Shown piece by piece: positions 11,063-22,033 of a stretch of 64,000 bases of DNA; the stretch's first letter is position 1, and each line of letters begins with the position of its first letter. Source of the DNA: Rhyacophila brunnea. Its lineage: Eukaryota > Arthropoda > Insecta > Trichoptera > Rhyacophilidae. Location of the stretch: the NCBI GenBank assembly GCA_022495005.1, contig JAGYXB010001576.1:310001-374000 (forward strand), given 5' to 3'. Position numbers and translations under genes: made by a program. The notes beneath the pieces are model-generated. The model had not been told where the DNA came from. It did not search any database and saw nothing but the letters and a program-made list of their open reading frames with translations.

Positions 11063-11439
11063 CAGTGGCAAGGGGTGGAGGTAGGCTGTTAAGATTTGGC
11101 ATAAATAGTGTTCACTAAGCTTTGTCAGTCATATGTATTTGTTTCCATTGTTAGTTCAATCTGCATATAGTATTTGTTAGTATATAAAATTCCATATCTA
11201 AAATTATGTATAGTTTAATGGCATAATTTTAGATATTTTGATAGATAACCGGATATTTTTTAATTATTATCTACTATGGCTTGGATTAGGCATTGCTTAT
11301 TCGAATTTTAAAAACTAACAAATCCTATCTACACACTGTAGTCTTAGTTCAATGAAAACAAATACATATGACTAACAAAGTTTAGTGTGCACTATTTATG
11401 TCGGATCTTAATAGCATACCCCTCCACCCTTCGTCACTG
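11063..11439. mobile_element. Family B foldback MITE, copy 1
   Basis: The two arms are near-complete inverted repeats. The left arm reads CAGTGGCAAGGGGTGGAGG then 'taggctgttaagat'; the right arm ends 'ccaccct' 'tcgtcactg'. Further in, 'tttgtcagtcatatgtattt' and 'aatacatatgactaacaaag' mirror each other, and the centre is a palindrome around 'tctaaaattatg'. Nearly the whole 377 bp can fold on itself. CAG/CTG ends suggest hAT, but no clear duplication flanks this copy. Confidence 0.8.
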
Positions 11440-11466
11440 AGGTATGGACTATGTTTTACCGTAAGA

Positions 11467-11684
11467 CGATCATCTGGGAGTAAATCAAAGTGTGGACGTT
11501 GTATAACAGGTTTTTGTTTTTACTAGAAATAAATTTTAACCACTTGCTCAACTTATTATGTATATAATATGGGTACAAATACACATTGAAAAAAATAACG
11601 TGTAAATTTTTTCCACACTTGGGATTCGAACCCGGGACTCACGGCATTATTAGCCGACATGATACCGCTTGGCCATCGTGGGGC
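11467..11684 (-). mobile_element. tRNA-derived SINE, diverged copy
   Basis: The minus strand has a B box (GGTTCGAATCC in the form 'ggattcgaacccgggac') and a diverged A-box segment at the head. The body carries 'ccacttgctcaac' and 'acgttgtataaca'. It is more diverged than the 2908 copy, and the poly-A tail is not preserved. Confidence 0.75.
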
Positions 11685-11739
11685 CGCAAATAGCTATATT
11701 ACTTATATAGGTATTATTATAAAATGAATACTTAAATAG

Positions 11740-12120
11740 TGTGACACCCCCGTATGGTCCCCATTTGGGGATGTCTTTGTGTATCTGGAGAGGCCCGAAT
11801 CGGTATCAAATCTAAAAAATAGTAACGGTTGATTGCGAAAATAATTAAATAATGTTAAATATCTGCCGGCAACATTGTCTGAATAGCGTTAAAAAAAATA
11901 CGAATGGCAACGCCGCATTTTGTACGGCTCTCAAGTGACCGTTGGTTTTAGCGGGAGAAGCGTTTTTGACAGCAACGCTGTAAGCAGTGTTAACCTCGCT
12001 ATCCGTCAAAATTAAATCGAAAAGAATTTGTATAAAAATGTAACCGTTTAGAATATATTAACGTAAATATACCTTGCCGTTTCCAAAACAATTCCGGTGC
12101 GTTATTTGTTCACCTCCACA
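11740..12120. mobile_element. Possible solo LTR
   Basis: Begins TGTGACACCCCCGTATGGTC and ends CACCTCCACA (TG...CA). It contains 'tataaaaatg' near 12030 and is mildly richer in GC than its surroundings. The first 105 bp recur at 25651-25757, including the palindrome 'tggtccccatttggggatg'. No internal domain and no clear flanking duplication, so the call rests on terminal form and repetition. Confidence 0.45.
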
Positions 12121-12846
12121 TCCCAAATCCAGACGAAAAACCATACTAAAAATAAAAGTGACAGTTTGTTTTCACTTACCAAAATGGAGGGAAATGATAG
12201 TAGGTACTATATTATAATATTAATATTCTTTTATTTTAATGACTACATTTTTGTTCGTTTTAACTTAAAGTCACTTTAAGTACTCCAAGTTTAGTTTTAA
12301 CTAAGTGAAAGAATGCATTCCTTACTGTAACCATTTTTTCCGGTCAATATTTTTCACATTAACTATTTTTTATAACGCCTACTTTGTAGTATAAAATATT
12401 ATGTATACAATAATATTTTCATGCCAAATTTAATATATATGAAAGAACATATGTTACGTACATGCATATGTGGTAAGAAAAGAGGCCAAGAGGCAGGCCT
12501 AGCCCTCAGAAGATACTCATCGAATAAAAGGGCACTTAAAACGAGACATAAGATGTCTGAACTCTCTGAAACCCTTGGCCATATTAGTAGGGACTACATA
12601 TTCCACAAACCAAGTAAAGCCACTGGCTTAGTTTAACAATAAATCTTAACATAAACCGTACTATAAAATAAACCCGTAGTAGTTATTTTAGTGTGTATTT
12701 TGAAAGTGTTTTCTATCACGAAAATCATTACTACTGGATTAAGACCATCCACATACCTACATGCGAAAACAAGCTATACTAATTATCTAATTGCAGTGTC
12801 TATTACTTCGGTTACAACTCACTACATTTACACAATATTATTTTTA
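12121..12846. other. Unassigned sequence around a small ORF
   Basis: Apart from the 71-codon frame at 12421 nothing was recognised. Confidence 0.35.
12421..12636 (+). CDS. Unrecognised small ORF, 71 codons
   Basis: A lysine/arginine-rich frame (cysteine pair near residue 15-17, then basic residues) with two AATAAA-like sites about 10-35 bp after its stop. I recognise no domain and see no splice structure. It could be chance, the last exon of an unseen gene, or the end of a decayed element. Listed because it is the only non-repeat ORF here with a nearby polyadenylation-like signal. Confidence 0.15.
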   Translation: MPNLIYMKEHMLRTCICGKKRGQEAGLALRRYSSNKRALKTRHKMSELSETLGHISRDYIFHKPSKATGLV

Positions 12847-13335
12847 TTACAACGTTTTTATTAGCTCGTATTCTTATTTGTCCGGTGGTTGTTTGTCCAA
12901 TACAAATCTTGTAATCCATTTTGAACTAACTTCCCGACTAGCTAGACATTTGAAACTTTTAGAATATGCGATGCCAATGCATTCTTTCAATACTTTTAGC
13001 CATCTTTATGTAGAATAATTGAAGTCATTTTCAGTTAATTCTGTTTTGTACGAAAAGTTATTTCGGAAGAAATCCGTAATCCAATCCACTATTATTGGTT
13101 GCTAAGGGGGTGGTCCTAGCAACTAAATTATTAATATATACGTTCGTTACTATGGAAATCAAAATGAAATTTCAGTATTCCATATTTGCTTGTTTGTTGC
13201 AAAATGGCAAAAAAATGATTTGTTAACAATTGCCTTATTTGTCCTAAATTATTAAAACATAGAATTGTCAAGTTTATATGATTCAACAGAAAATTAAAAA
13301 ACGTGGTGTGTAAAAAGTTCTTTTTATCTTGTAAT
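12847..13335 (+). mobile_element. Family A repeat, copy 3
   Basis: Complete plus-orientation copy: starts TTACAACGTTTTTATTAGC, ends 'tatcttgtaat'. It is flanked by TA on both sides. Confidence 0.85.
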
Positions 13336-13628
13336 TATTTGGTATCAATTCAGTTAACTTTTATATCGATTCTCGATATTTCAAAATAAAATTCTCGAAT
13401 ATTAACTCACTTGTAAATTATAAGGTGAGGAGCTGGGCATGAATTAATAAACGAATCTGTGTATTTCTTCATTGTTTTAATGTGTTTAATTTTAATTTAC
13501 ATATTTCAGTCGTACAAAGTCATGGTAAATTGCTAGTACCTACATAAATATTAACTGTTTTGATTATGTTCTATAATTCTGAATATAACTAATCCAATTA
13601 TTATATAGCTTCCAATTGCAATTTTTTG

Positions 13629-13837
13629 ACAGTGTTCGATCCTAAAAAAATCATATGGGTCTCCACAAAGTGGAGATTTGCATTAACAGATTTTTGTTTT
13701 TTACGAGAAATGGATGTCAGCCACTTGCTCAACCTATTAGTTCCATACTCTCACTCATACACAAACTGTGTGTACTTGCCAGACCCAGGATTCGAACCTG
13801 GGACCCACGACGTTATATAAGCGCGGCCATCGTGGGA
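13629..13837 (-). mobile_element. tRNA-derived SINE copy
   Basis: The minus strand holds the tRNA-like head with GGTTCGAATCC at the reverse of about 13788-13800. The body carries 'ccacttgctcaacctatta' and 'ggatgtcag', and ends near 'gatcgaacactg'. The A-box segment is shortened ('tggccgcgcttatataa'), so it is unlikely to be transcribed. Confidence 0.8.
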
Positions 13838-14270
13838 AAATATAGAATACCTTTTATTTTTATTCAGCACTATAAATCAATCAATTCAGACGGTTTTATT
13901 GAAACTTTACAATTTAGCCATCCTTTTGGTATTTTATGAGCTTCCAATTACAAAATTTCAAGTGGTTTCACACTACATATTTTTTTATTTAATACGTGAA
14001 GGATACAAGGGAAAAAAGAGGGATATCAGTTTTGTTGAAATGTACATTGCAACACTCATATTCACCTATTTTCTGCCATTTTGTTTTTTTATGTATTGGT
14101 GTAGCTTCATTTATTTATAATACTACCATCTAATACGACCAAAACCATGGAAATCTTTTACTTTCATCAAAGATATTAAAAAATCAGACTAACTCCCAAA
14201 TTTACAATGCAAAAAGCATTATCACAATAAGATCAGGTAAATAAAATTAATAAAAGTTTTTTTGTTATTA
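13838..14270. other. AT-rich unassigned sequence
   Basis: Two open frames of 70-90 codons are phenylalanine/tyrosine/isoleucine-rich and look like translated AT-rich DNA. No support for a gene. Confidence 0.4.
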
Positions 14271-14274
14271 TTTA

Positions 14275-14670
14275 TTTATTTTTAATTAACCTTTTTTTAT
14301 TCAACGAATAATCTACAAGATTTAAGAATATAACATTCTAAATATAAACAATTTTGAAAATTTGATTTTGATTTTTAAAATCTTTTTTAAAAAAGTAAGA
14401 CACCGGAATCGGAATGCACAGGAATCGATCCTGCTTGAAAAAATAGTTTAAATGTATAAATTATTAACAGGTTCAAGTAAGTTACAACAAAAAATCTTGG
14501 GAGTGATTTGATTTTTACTGGTACTCAACTTTGATTTAAAATACAAAAGCCGATCGCCAATAGTAGCCCGATTCCGGTGTCTTACTTTTTTCAAAATGAT
14601 TTTTTCTATTGGTTATAATATATTTTCTCAGAAGTGTTTTCAAAATTATGTATGTTCAATTATGTATTTA
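14275..14670. mobile_element. Repeat I, copy 1, with a palindromic insert
   Basis: The outer parts share 'ttattcaacgaataat', 'acaagatttaagaat' and 'ataattttgaaaac' words with 59410-60270. The right arm is an inverted version of the left (for example 'ttctcagaagtgttttcaaa'). Inside, GTAAGACACCGGAATCGG at 14396 is repeated perfectly inverted ending at 14587, enclosing 190 bp. Confidence 0.6.
14390..14592. mobile_element. Short MITE-like unit with perfect GTAAGACACCGGAATCGG ends
   Basis: The 18-bp ends are perfect inverted repeats and extend into A/T runs. The left arm also contains, reversed, a B-box-like 'ggatcgattcc'. Between the ends lies sequence shared with the second repeat I locus near 60040-60140 ('aaaagccgatcgccaatagt'), which lacks these ends. 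Confidence 0.55.
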
Positions 14671-14924
14671 TTAAAGTACCATTATGAAGTGTGAAAATGG
14701 TAACCGTAATTAGAATGATAATGATAATCTCTTGGAGTAAGGTTTAGTAACTGGTAAGACAGAGTTGTAAAGTTCGACAACCATCGTTTTTAGCACGTGT
14801 GTAAAAATTTTAATCTGGAATACCTATATCTTATGACTCGAAGCTTTTTTACTCTATAGTGTTGCGAGATTTTAAAGTATATACAATTTGCCACTAGGTA
14901 GCTTTCAAATCTTCATTTTGCAAA

Positions 14925-15335
14925 TTTAGTGACATCGTGCCCTGTTTCACTGTTAGTAGATAGGCCGGGTTGTACCTGCGGGCAGGACCACCAAGATGTT
15001 GAACACATCCTCTGGGATTGCCCGCTTATGGAACTCGAACGAGCGGAGCTGTTTGCCAGGGTCCGTCCTCACACGGGCCCAATTGGACATGTAAATCTGA
15101 TAGCAACCGAGGCCAACTTTGCGGCATTCGATAAATTTGCAGCGTCGTATGGGGAGCGGGATAGTCTCGACTCCTCTGTAGACTCATACATTTCAATTCG
15201 TGACACTCAGTATGCGGGTACACAGGGCGCTTAACGTCAATGGACAGCAGAGCCAGTCTCTTAACTTTCTTCTCTAAGCACTATGGTGCATGGTTGCAGT
15301 ATCAGTCCCGTGCAGCTCCATCTCGGGACGGAATG
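14925..15335 (+). mobile_element. R1/Jockey-like LINE 3' end, copy 1
   Basis: An open frame encodes a cysteine-histidine motif: C-T-C-G, then DHQDVEHILWDC, the C-terminal zinc knuckle that follows the RT or RNase H in Jockey/R1/I-type LINEs. After the stop the 3' UTR contains 'agcactatggtgcatgg' and 'cccgtgcagc'. Both are repeated at 31500-31575, which confirms one family. It is strongly 5' truncated; the frame is open through the domain. Confidence 0.75.
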
Positions 15336-15929
15336 AGCACTTAAAATCACTTCTTTCAGACACGTTTAAAGCGTCATGGAAATCGGCCGTGCATATCCAC
15401 GGCTGTGCACATATGACGTGTGGTGGTGGGAACTGTACCCTTCTCATGTATAAACTAACATCAACCAAGTCAGGATGACAATCGTAGGAATATTATTTAA
15501 ATCGAGCATGATTTTTATTTTTGATATGAGCGCTTGGTAAAACAGATATAATGTAAATTAGTGCTCCTGATTTAAATTTTAAATCTTCGCAACCATCATG
15601 TTTTATTTTTCATCGGGATTTAATATTTAGTCCACGCGTATTTCTGGCTTCAATTTTTGGATATATATATATAAGTTTTTATTATTTTTTTTCCGACTAA
15701 TTACTGTAATTAAATGCATTATGCATAGCTAAAATTGGAGTAAAAATTTTGCTTCAACTTTATGTTAGTCATTTGCAAATAAAAATTTAACCTTGATTTT
15801 TCATTGGAAATATTTATTTTTTTACAATTTATTCCTCATATAAAATTTATTTTCTCATGCGTACTTAAATTTATAATATTTATCTCAGAAAAAATATTTT
15901 CTTTTTTCATTTTCATTCATCATTTTTTA
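15336..15929. other. Unassigned sequence
   Basis: The first 140 bp ('gggacggaatgagcac' onward) may still be LINE 3' UTR but has no partner here. The rest is AT-rich, with a short TA run near 15661. Confidence 0.35.
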
Positions 15930-16308
15930 TTACAACGTTTTTCTTAGCTCGTATTCTTATTTGTCCAGTGGTTCTTTGTCCTGTACAAATCTTGCAATCA
16001 ATTTTTAACTAACTTCCCGACTAGCTAGACATTTGAATAATTAGAATATATCAGAACACGATGCCAACGCATTTTTTAATACTTTTAGCCATCTTTAAGT
16101 AGAATTGAATTCATGTTCAGTTAATTCTGTTTTGTATGAAAAGTTATTTCGACAACATTATTGGTTGCTAGGGGTCTGGAGTCTTATGGAAATCAATATG
16201 ACATGTCAAAATGATATTTCAGTATTAATTCTATCAAGTACAAATTTTTTTCAATTTAACAGAGAATTTAAAAACGTTGTATTTAAAAAGTTCTTTTTAT
16301 CTTGTAAT
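15930..16308 (+). mobile_element. Family A repeat, copy 4 (internally deleted)
   Basis: Both ends are present with flanking TA. About 100 bp is missing in the middle: 'atttcgacaacattattgg' joins parts that are apart in full copies. Pairs with the reversed copy at 16777. Confidence 0.85.
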
Positions 16309-16776
16309 TATTAGTTATTTCTTTGTTGAATTTTAAACAAAAAAAGTATCTCTATCCAATAGTATCACTAACTAAAACTTTCAATTTCAAGCTGTTTTTC
16401 TATCGTTATCGATATGTAAATACGAATAAGTAAATCAATACATTTAAAATATTGGCAAATATGACGTCACATGTAGCTTTTCAAAGCTAATAATTCACGT
16501 TGTATAAATAATTTACTGCTCATCAACTGTTTAATCACATTGAACAACATTAACTTAATATTATTTAATTGAATTATATAATCGAGCTACGTTATATAAA
16601 ATATATTTATGATACCTTATAAGTCTCAAATTAAAATAAAATAGAGTAATATATTATTACCATTTGGCATGAAAACGTTAACATTCGATTTTTAAATCTC
16701 CAATTTCTTCACTTTACTGTACTTTTTACATTACATATTTGTCGTGATTTTTCTATCTATAATGCAAGATAGAATA
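16309..16776. other. Spacer between inverted family A copies
   Basis: 468 bp of AT-rich sequence with no recognised content; it would be the loop of a hairpin formed by copies 4 and 5. Confidence 0.5.
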
Positions 16777-17242
16777 ATTACAAAATAAAAAGAACTTTTT
16801 ATGTACTACATTTTTAAATTTTCTCTTGAATTATTATGCTCAATATGCTCAAACTTGTACTTGATATGAAGTAAATAAAAAACAAACAAACAAACAAATA
16901 TAGTTTACTGAAATGGAATTTTGATTTCCATAGTAACGCACGTATATACTAATAATTTAGTTGCTAGGACCACCTCCTTAGCAATCAATAAAAGTCTTTT
17001 ACTTTTTACGGATTTTTCTGAAGTAACTTTCGGTACAAAATAGAATTAACTGAGAATGAATTCAATTCTGCTTAAAGATGGCTAAAAGTATTAAAAGAAT
17101 GCATTGGCATCATGTTCTGACATATTCTAAAAGTTTCAAATGTCTAACTAGTCGGGAAGTTAGTTAAAAATCGATCGCAAGATTTGTACTGGACAAACAA
17201 CCACCGGACAAACAAGAATACGAGCTAATAAGAACGTTGTAA
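16777..17242 (-). mobile_element. Family A repeat, copy 5
   Basis: Reversed, near full length. Ends ATTACAAAATAAAAAGAAC and 'aagaacgttgtaa'. Faces copy 4 (convergent). Confidence 0.85.
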
Positions 17243-17902
17243 AAATATGTAAATATGTAGAAGACGGCGTGACAAAGAGAAGACGTATTAAAGGAGAAAA
17301 CATAGACGTAAAGGCTAATTCTAAATTTGAAAAAAAAACTGAACAAAAACATGAATGTATCATTAATTGAAAATATTTACAAAGCCTCACACCAAAGCGT
17401 AATAGATATTTTTTAACTCGAGTTATAGTAAAGGCATTTTAGTGTCAGATTTTATCAAATACTAATTACGGTGTGTAATCAAATGAAGAATAGAGTAAAA
17501 ACAAACAAGATCATCTTAACAAAGGCTGCTGGTACGTGTTTAGTTTCCGCCGGATATTTCTATCGGTAGGCTTATGACGTCACATCCTATTTCCTCTGAC
17601 GTCATCAATTCAAGTGGCGATTGTCTTTCAGAACAACAAGAGAAGTGAAGGAAAATGAAAGGCTATAGTGCCTGAATTTTGAAAATTCCTAACACTACAT
17701 AATACATTGTGTTCTCAAAGTGGAAAGTTTGTATGATTTCCGTATTATTTTATATTGTATTGAATAAATTGAAACCGTTTCCCGAAATATATTTGAGAAA
17801 TTGAATTTTTATTTCACTTTAATAAACAGTAATAAAAAATATGAATACAAGCGACGGTTTTAATAATTCCTTGCTTAATTTTGTGCCTTATTCTATATTG
17901 GG
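17243..17902. other. AT-rich unassigned sequence
   Basis: Contains 'gacgtcac' and 'gacgtcat' boxes near 17575-17605. No gene or repeat partner seen. Confidence 0.4.
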
Positions 17903-18837
17903 AAGTGGCGAAGGGTGGAGGTAGGCTGTTAAGATCCACCATAAATTGTGCACATTAAACGTTGTCAGTCATACGTATTTGTTTACATATAAATAAGACT
18001 AAAATGTACAGATGGTGTTGTTTAGTTTTTAAAATTCAATTAAACTATGCGAAAACCATGCCATAATTAATAGATAATAGTCAAAAAATACTCATCTATC
18101 TTTAAAATATCTAAAATTATGTAATTACATCGTACATAACTTTGGATATTTTATAGATAGAATAATATTTTGTATCTATTATAATTTGGTTAGGCAGGGC
18201 TCAATGAATTTAAAAAAATGAACCAACAATATGTGTAATTTATGTACTTATTCTTAATCGAACGACAACAAATAAGTATGATTGAAAAAGTATGCACAAT
18301 TTTTTCGTATCACCCAAAATATACCAGTCATTGCTGTTTATTTTCATTATAATAAGACTGCAATTATTTACAGATGGTGTTGGTTAGTTTTTCAAATTCA
18401 ATTAAACCCTGCGAAACCAAGCCATAATATATAATAGTCAAAAAATACTCACCTATCTATAAAATATCTTAAATTATGCACTTAAATCATACATAACTTT
18501 GGATATTTTATAGATAGAATAATATTGTTTATCTATTATAATTTGGTATATGCAGGGCTTAATGAAATGAACCAACAATATGTGTAATATGTATTCTTAA
18601 TCCAACGAGGACAAATAATTATGAATGAAAAAGTGTGCACAATTTTGTCGTATCGCCCAAAGTATACCAACACTATTATGATTTGGTGAGGCAGGGTTTA
18701 ATTGATTTTTAAGAACTAACCTACACCATCTGTCAATTATAGTCTTAGTTCAATAAAACAAATACTTATTACTAACAAAAGCTTAATGTGCACTATTTAT
18801 GGCGGATCTTAACAGCCTACCTCCACCCTTCGCTACT
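17903..18837. mobile_element. Family B composite, copy 2, with internal duplication
   Basis: The outer ends are the family B arms ('aagtggcgaagggtggagg' and 'cctccacccttcgctactt'). Inside, a block of about 355 bp is duplicated in tandem: 'aattcaattaaac', 'tagtcaaaaaatactca', 'ctttggatattttatagata' and 'gaaccaacaatatgtgtaat' each occur twice (about 18030-18230 and 18395-18590), with 'cacaattttttcg/cacaattttgtcg' after each. It is a longer or amplified relative of the 377-bp form. Confidence 0.75.
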
Positions 18838-19156
18838 TCGATATTATCGGGTGTTGGCTTTATCAACTCTACCATTTTTCCTGTTGTCGCTACTCTAAAT
18901 CTAGTACTGACCTCAAATCAGTCGCTGAGGTTCTTTAACAATGACATTCTTCATCTACCAGGGCCTCGCGTACCATATATCTTCCTTTAAATGACACAAT
19001 GCAGAAGTTGATATCTCTAGGGATGCCGCATGATTTGCATAGTTATTTTATGATTATTTATTTGGTCTTTTTCATCCTCGACTTCACCGCTTGGCAATCG
19101 GCTTGCTAAAATCTCAGAACTTGCCAGCAGATTCATCGAACATAATCTATAGATAG
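18838..19156. other. Unassigned sequence
   Basis: Nothing recognised. Confidence 0.4.
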
Positions 19157-19756
19157 CAGTGGCGAAGAGTGGGAGTAGGCTGTTGAGATCCGACGTAAAT
19201 AGTGCATACTAAACTTTGCCAATCAAACATATGTGTTTTCATTGAACCAAGACTACAATGTAAAAATATAGTTTGTTAGTTTTTTTTAAATTCAATTAAA
19301 CCCTGCCAAATCTAAGCCATGGTAGGTAATTGTCAAAAAATATCCGTTTATCTATAAAATATCTAAAATTATGTCATTAAACCACACATAATTTTATACA
19401 TTTTTTAGATAGAAGAATATTTTTTTATTGATTATGGTTTGGTTTAGGCAAGGCTTAATGAATTTTAAAATCTAACCAATGCAATACCATCTGTAATATT
19501 ATGTATTTTTAATTCAACAAAAACCGATAAATGTGACTGACTATTTTGTCGGATCACCCATACTATACTTAAACTATTATGGTTTGGTTTCGGCAGGGTT
19601 TCATTAATTTTTAAAAATTAACAAACAACTTCTGTAAATTGTAGTCGTAGTTCAATAAAAATAAATACGTATGACTAACAAAGTCATGTATTTGTACAAA
19701 GTAATGTTAAGTAATGTGTACTATGTATGACGTATCTTAACAGCCTACTTCCACTG
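19157..19756. mobile_element. Family B foldback element, copy 3
   Basis: Left end CAGTGGCGAAGAGTGGGAG, right end 'cagcctacttccactg'. The flanks ATAGATAG (19149-19156) and ACAGATAG (19757-19764) match at 7 of 8 positions, the best evidence that family B makes 8-bp target duplications and is hAT-like. The interior carries the same foldback arms, plus an inner repeat of 'ttaaa' and 'tggtttggtt' blocks. Confidence 0.75.
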
Positions 19757-20428
19757 ACAGATAGCCTTCTAGCACTTTGGTGGATGATCACTGTGAATTC
19801 TTGCTACATGGCCAGACTTTGGGGATTGCGATGTATGTATTCTTTAACTATAACAGTAAATTATTAATCGGCATTTAAAACAACCAATGGCATTTATTTA
19901 GAAATCAAATATATTGTATCTAAAATATACCTATAATAAAAATGCAAATTATATTATTTTATCATGCTCTAAATTAAAATTCCATATTTTGTTTATATTT
20001 CATAATATTGAGATTTTTGGTTTATTTTAGTAATAAATGTAGAGTTCATCCGTTGATCGGCGATACTTCATCCCTGTGCTGCCCTCTCTAAGCTGTAGAC
20101 TGTCTTATCATCCTCCATCAAAAGGCTCTTGAAGCTTCTTATTTTCTTAAGGCTAGTAATGCAATCGATATATCGGGCCAAGGTTTTATAAAATTCTTAC
20201 TTAAATGTCTTAAAATAATTTGTAAGTAAAGTTAGTTCAGTATAATCATTTCGCTTCTCTCCCAAAAAAAAAATATTTTCCAAAAAAAAAAAAAAAGTTT
20301 CTTAAAGACTGATGTAACTAAATAAATTATTGTTAAAGTTTTAATGAATTTAGGGTAACTTTAAATTGATTGTGATGATAGTAATAATTGTGATGATGAA
20401 AATTATAACAAAACCTTTTTTAGTATAG
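19757..20428. other. Unassigned sequence with A runs
   Basis: A mildly GC-richer patch near 20050-20120 has no recognised frame. Two poly-A runs occur at about 20262-20295. Confidence 0.4.
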
Positions 20429-20480
20429 CAGTGGCGAATGATGACTTTTGGAATGAGGTAGGCTGTGAAAATCTTAGAAA
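20429..20480. mobile_element. Family B terminal fragment
   Basis: 'cagtggcgaatgatg' followed by 'gaggtaggctgtgaaaatct' matches the family B left arm with a small insertion. No right arm was found downstream. Confidence 0.5.
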
Positions 20481-21025
20481 AAGAGCACACGTGTCAGGCA
20501 TACTTACGGGAAATAAGAAGATAAAACGATATTACTACAGACACACACTAATACGATGAAATTTCAAAGGCTTACTGACGACATAAAATTGAGCAATGAG
20601 TTGAAATTACGTATTTTTCAAAACATGTATAGGTACGTATCAGAAATCATTTGATAATTTTTTTTAAACAATCTATATTAAATTTATTAACATGCGATTA
20701 AACGCCATATAAATATATTTTTAAAATATCTAATTATTAATTATTTTGGACAACGTGCAGTCATGACAACAATATTATGCGCGAAGGTGTTGGGCTCTGC
20801 TATAGGAGCCTACCATATTTCATACAATTCGATAGACTGACTGAGGTTACGTGGCGAAGTCCATACGAAAAAATATCACAATTCCTTGACAAATAATCCG
20901 ACATTTATTTACGTCAAAACAGATGGCGCGCTGTGGTATTTTTTTAAACCATTGCAGATTGTTTTGTAATCTGTATAATACATTCGTACATACTCATACA
21001 AATTGAATATATCTTGAAATTGTGA
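20481..21025. other. Unassigned sequence
   Basis: Includes one 'agatggcgcg' box at about 20924, like those at 1670 and 1770. No gene recognised. Confidence 0.35.
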
Positions 21026-21215
21026 CCTGCGTTGCCGTGTAATTTGTCCTTTAAAACTAAAATGACTAGAAGACCTACATATTATGTTTCTGTACATAGA
21101 TTTATTACTTATATCTTTATGGCTGCCATAAATATTTGTCAAATAATAATAATGATAATAATACATAACGTAATAGTAATCGTAACATAATAGGATTATT
21201 ACACATAATATACAT
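21026..21215. repeat. Interspersed repeat G, uninterrupted copy
   Basis: 'ttaaaactaaaatgactaga', then 'tatatctttatgg', 'aaatatttgtcaaataataa' and 'acacataatatacatat'. The same blocks in the same order flank the nested insertions at 22034-22996, so this copy shows the empty-site structure. Confidence 0.7.
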
Positions 21216-21491
21216 ATCGTCGGTCTGTCAAAAGGCCGAAATAACCAAAATTATATTTTACAAGTGGAGCATTTTTAGCTTTTGACGTGTATTTATTAAT
21301 TACCTGTGGATGATTATAATTGCCTAACAAGTTTATATTAAAGCATAGAAAGAATACTGTCCTTATAATAGGCATTATAACATAATACTTTAAAAGGCCT
21401 AAAATGTCACATTATTCGCCCACATTCGGATATTCGCCCTTACTATTATCGTTTTTAAGTCCTTTCTTGTGGACAAATTCATCGTTTTTAC

Positions 21492-21848
21492 CAATGACAT
21501 TGATATGGACGAATCATGTGGAAAATAAAATGACACTCACTTTATTGTCGGGTTTGCCGAATGGCATAATCTGTTCTAAGGCCATTACAATAAAGGTGAT
21601 ATTGCTATGAATTCCTGATGCTTTTTGTTGGATCTGCCGAATGGTTGGGTTCGAACGGGTTCGCTCAAATGAACATTGATATTATAAACACTGCTTTAAC
21701 GCCATTAAAATAAAGGTCATATTGCTATAAATTCCCGATGCGTGATATCGCATAATGGAAATTGCGTGACGTCTACCTATACATGCGAATGCGCGAATTT
21801 ACTTGCTAGCTACTGTATTGAGTGCGTCATCCATTAATAATGTCATTG
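21492..21848. mobile_element. hAT-like MITE 'CAATGACATT', copy 1, perfect 8-bp TSD
   Basis: The left end CAATGACATTGATATGGACG and right end 'cattaataatgtcattg' are inverted repeats. The flanks are GTTTTTAC at 21484-21491 and GTTTTTAC at 21849-21856, an exact 8-bp target duplication. The interior contains two similar halves ('ctaaggccattacaataaag' and 'taacgccattaaaataaag', each after a 'ctgccgaatgg' block), an internal duplication. The 63-codon frames have no domain. The second copy is at 26490. Confidence 0.9.
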
Positions 21849-22033
21849 GTTTTTACACAATAAAACTAGTGAGGTACACATTGTTTTTTCATTAAAATCT
21901 CGATTTCGCCAAAATGGTTGATTCGCCTTTTTTACAAAACTCAGACGATATGACCTAGGTTGCCGCGTATTTTGGCCCTTAAAACTAAAATGACTAGAAG
22001 ACGTACATAATAATTATGTTTATGTGCGTCGAC

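Noticed and set aside
13899..14120. Membrane-protein-like frame
   Set aside because: Phenylalanine/isoleucine richness is expected from translating AT-rich DNA; no start context, exon borders or homology features.
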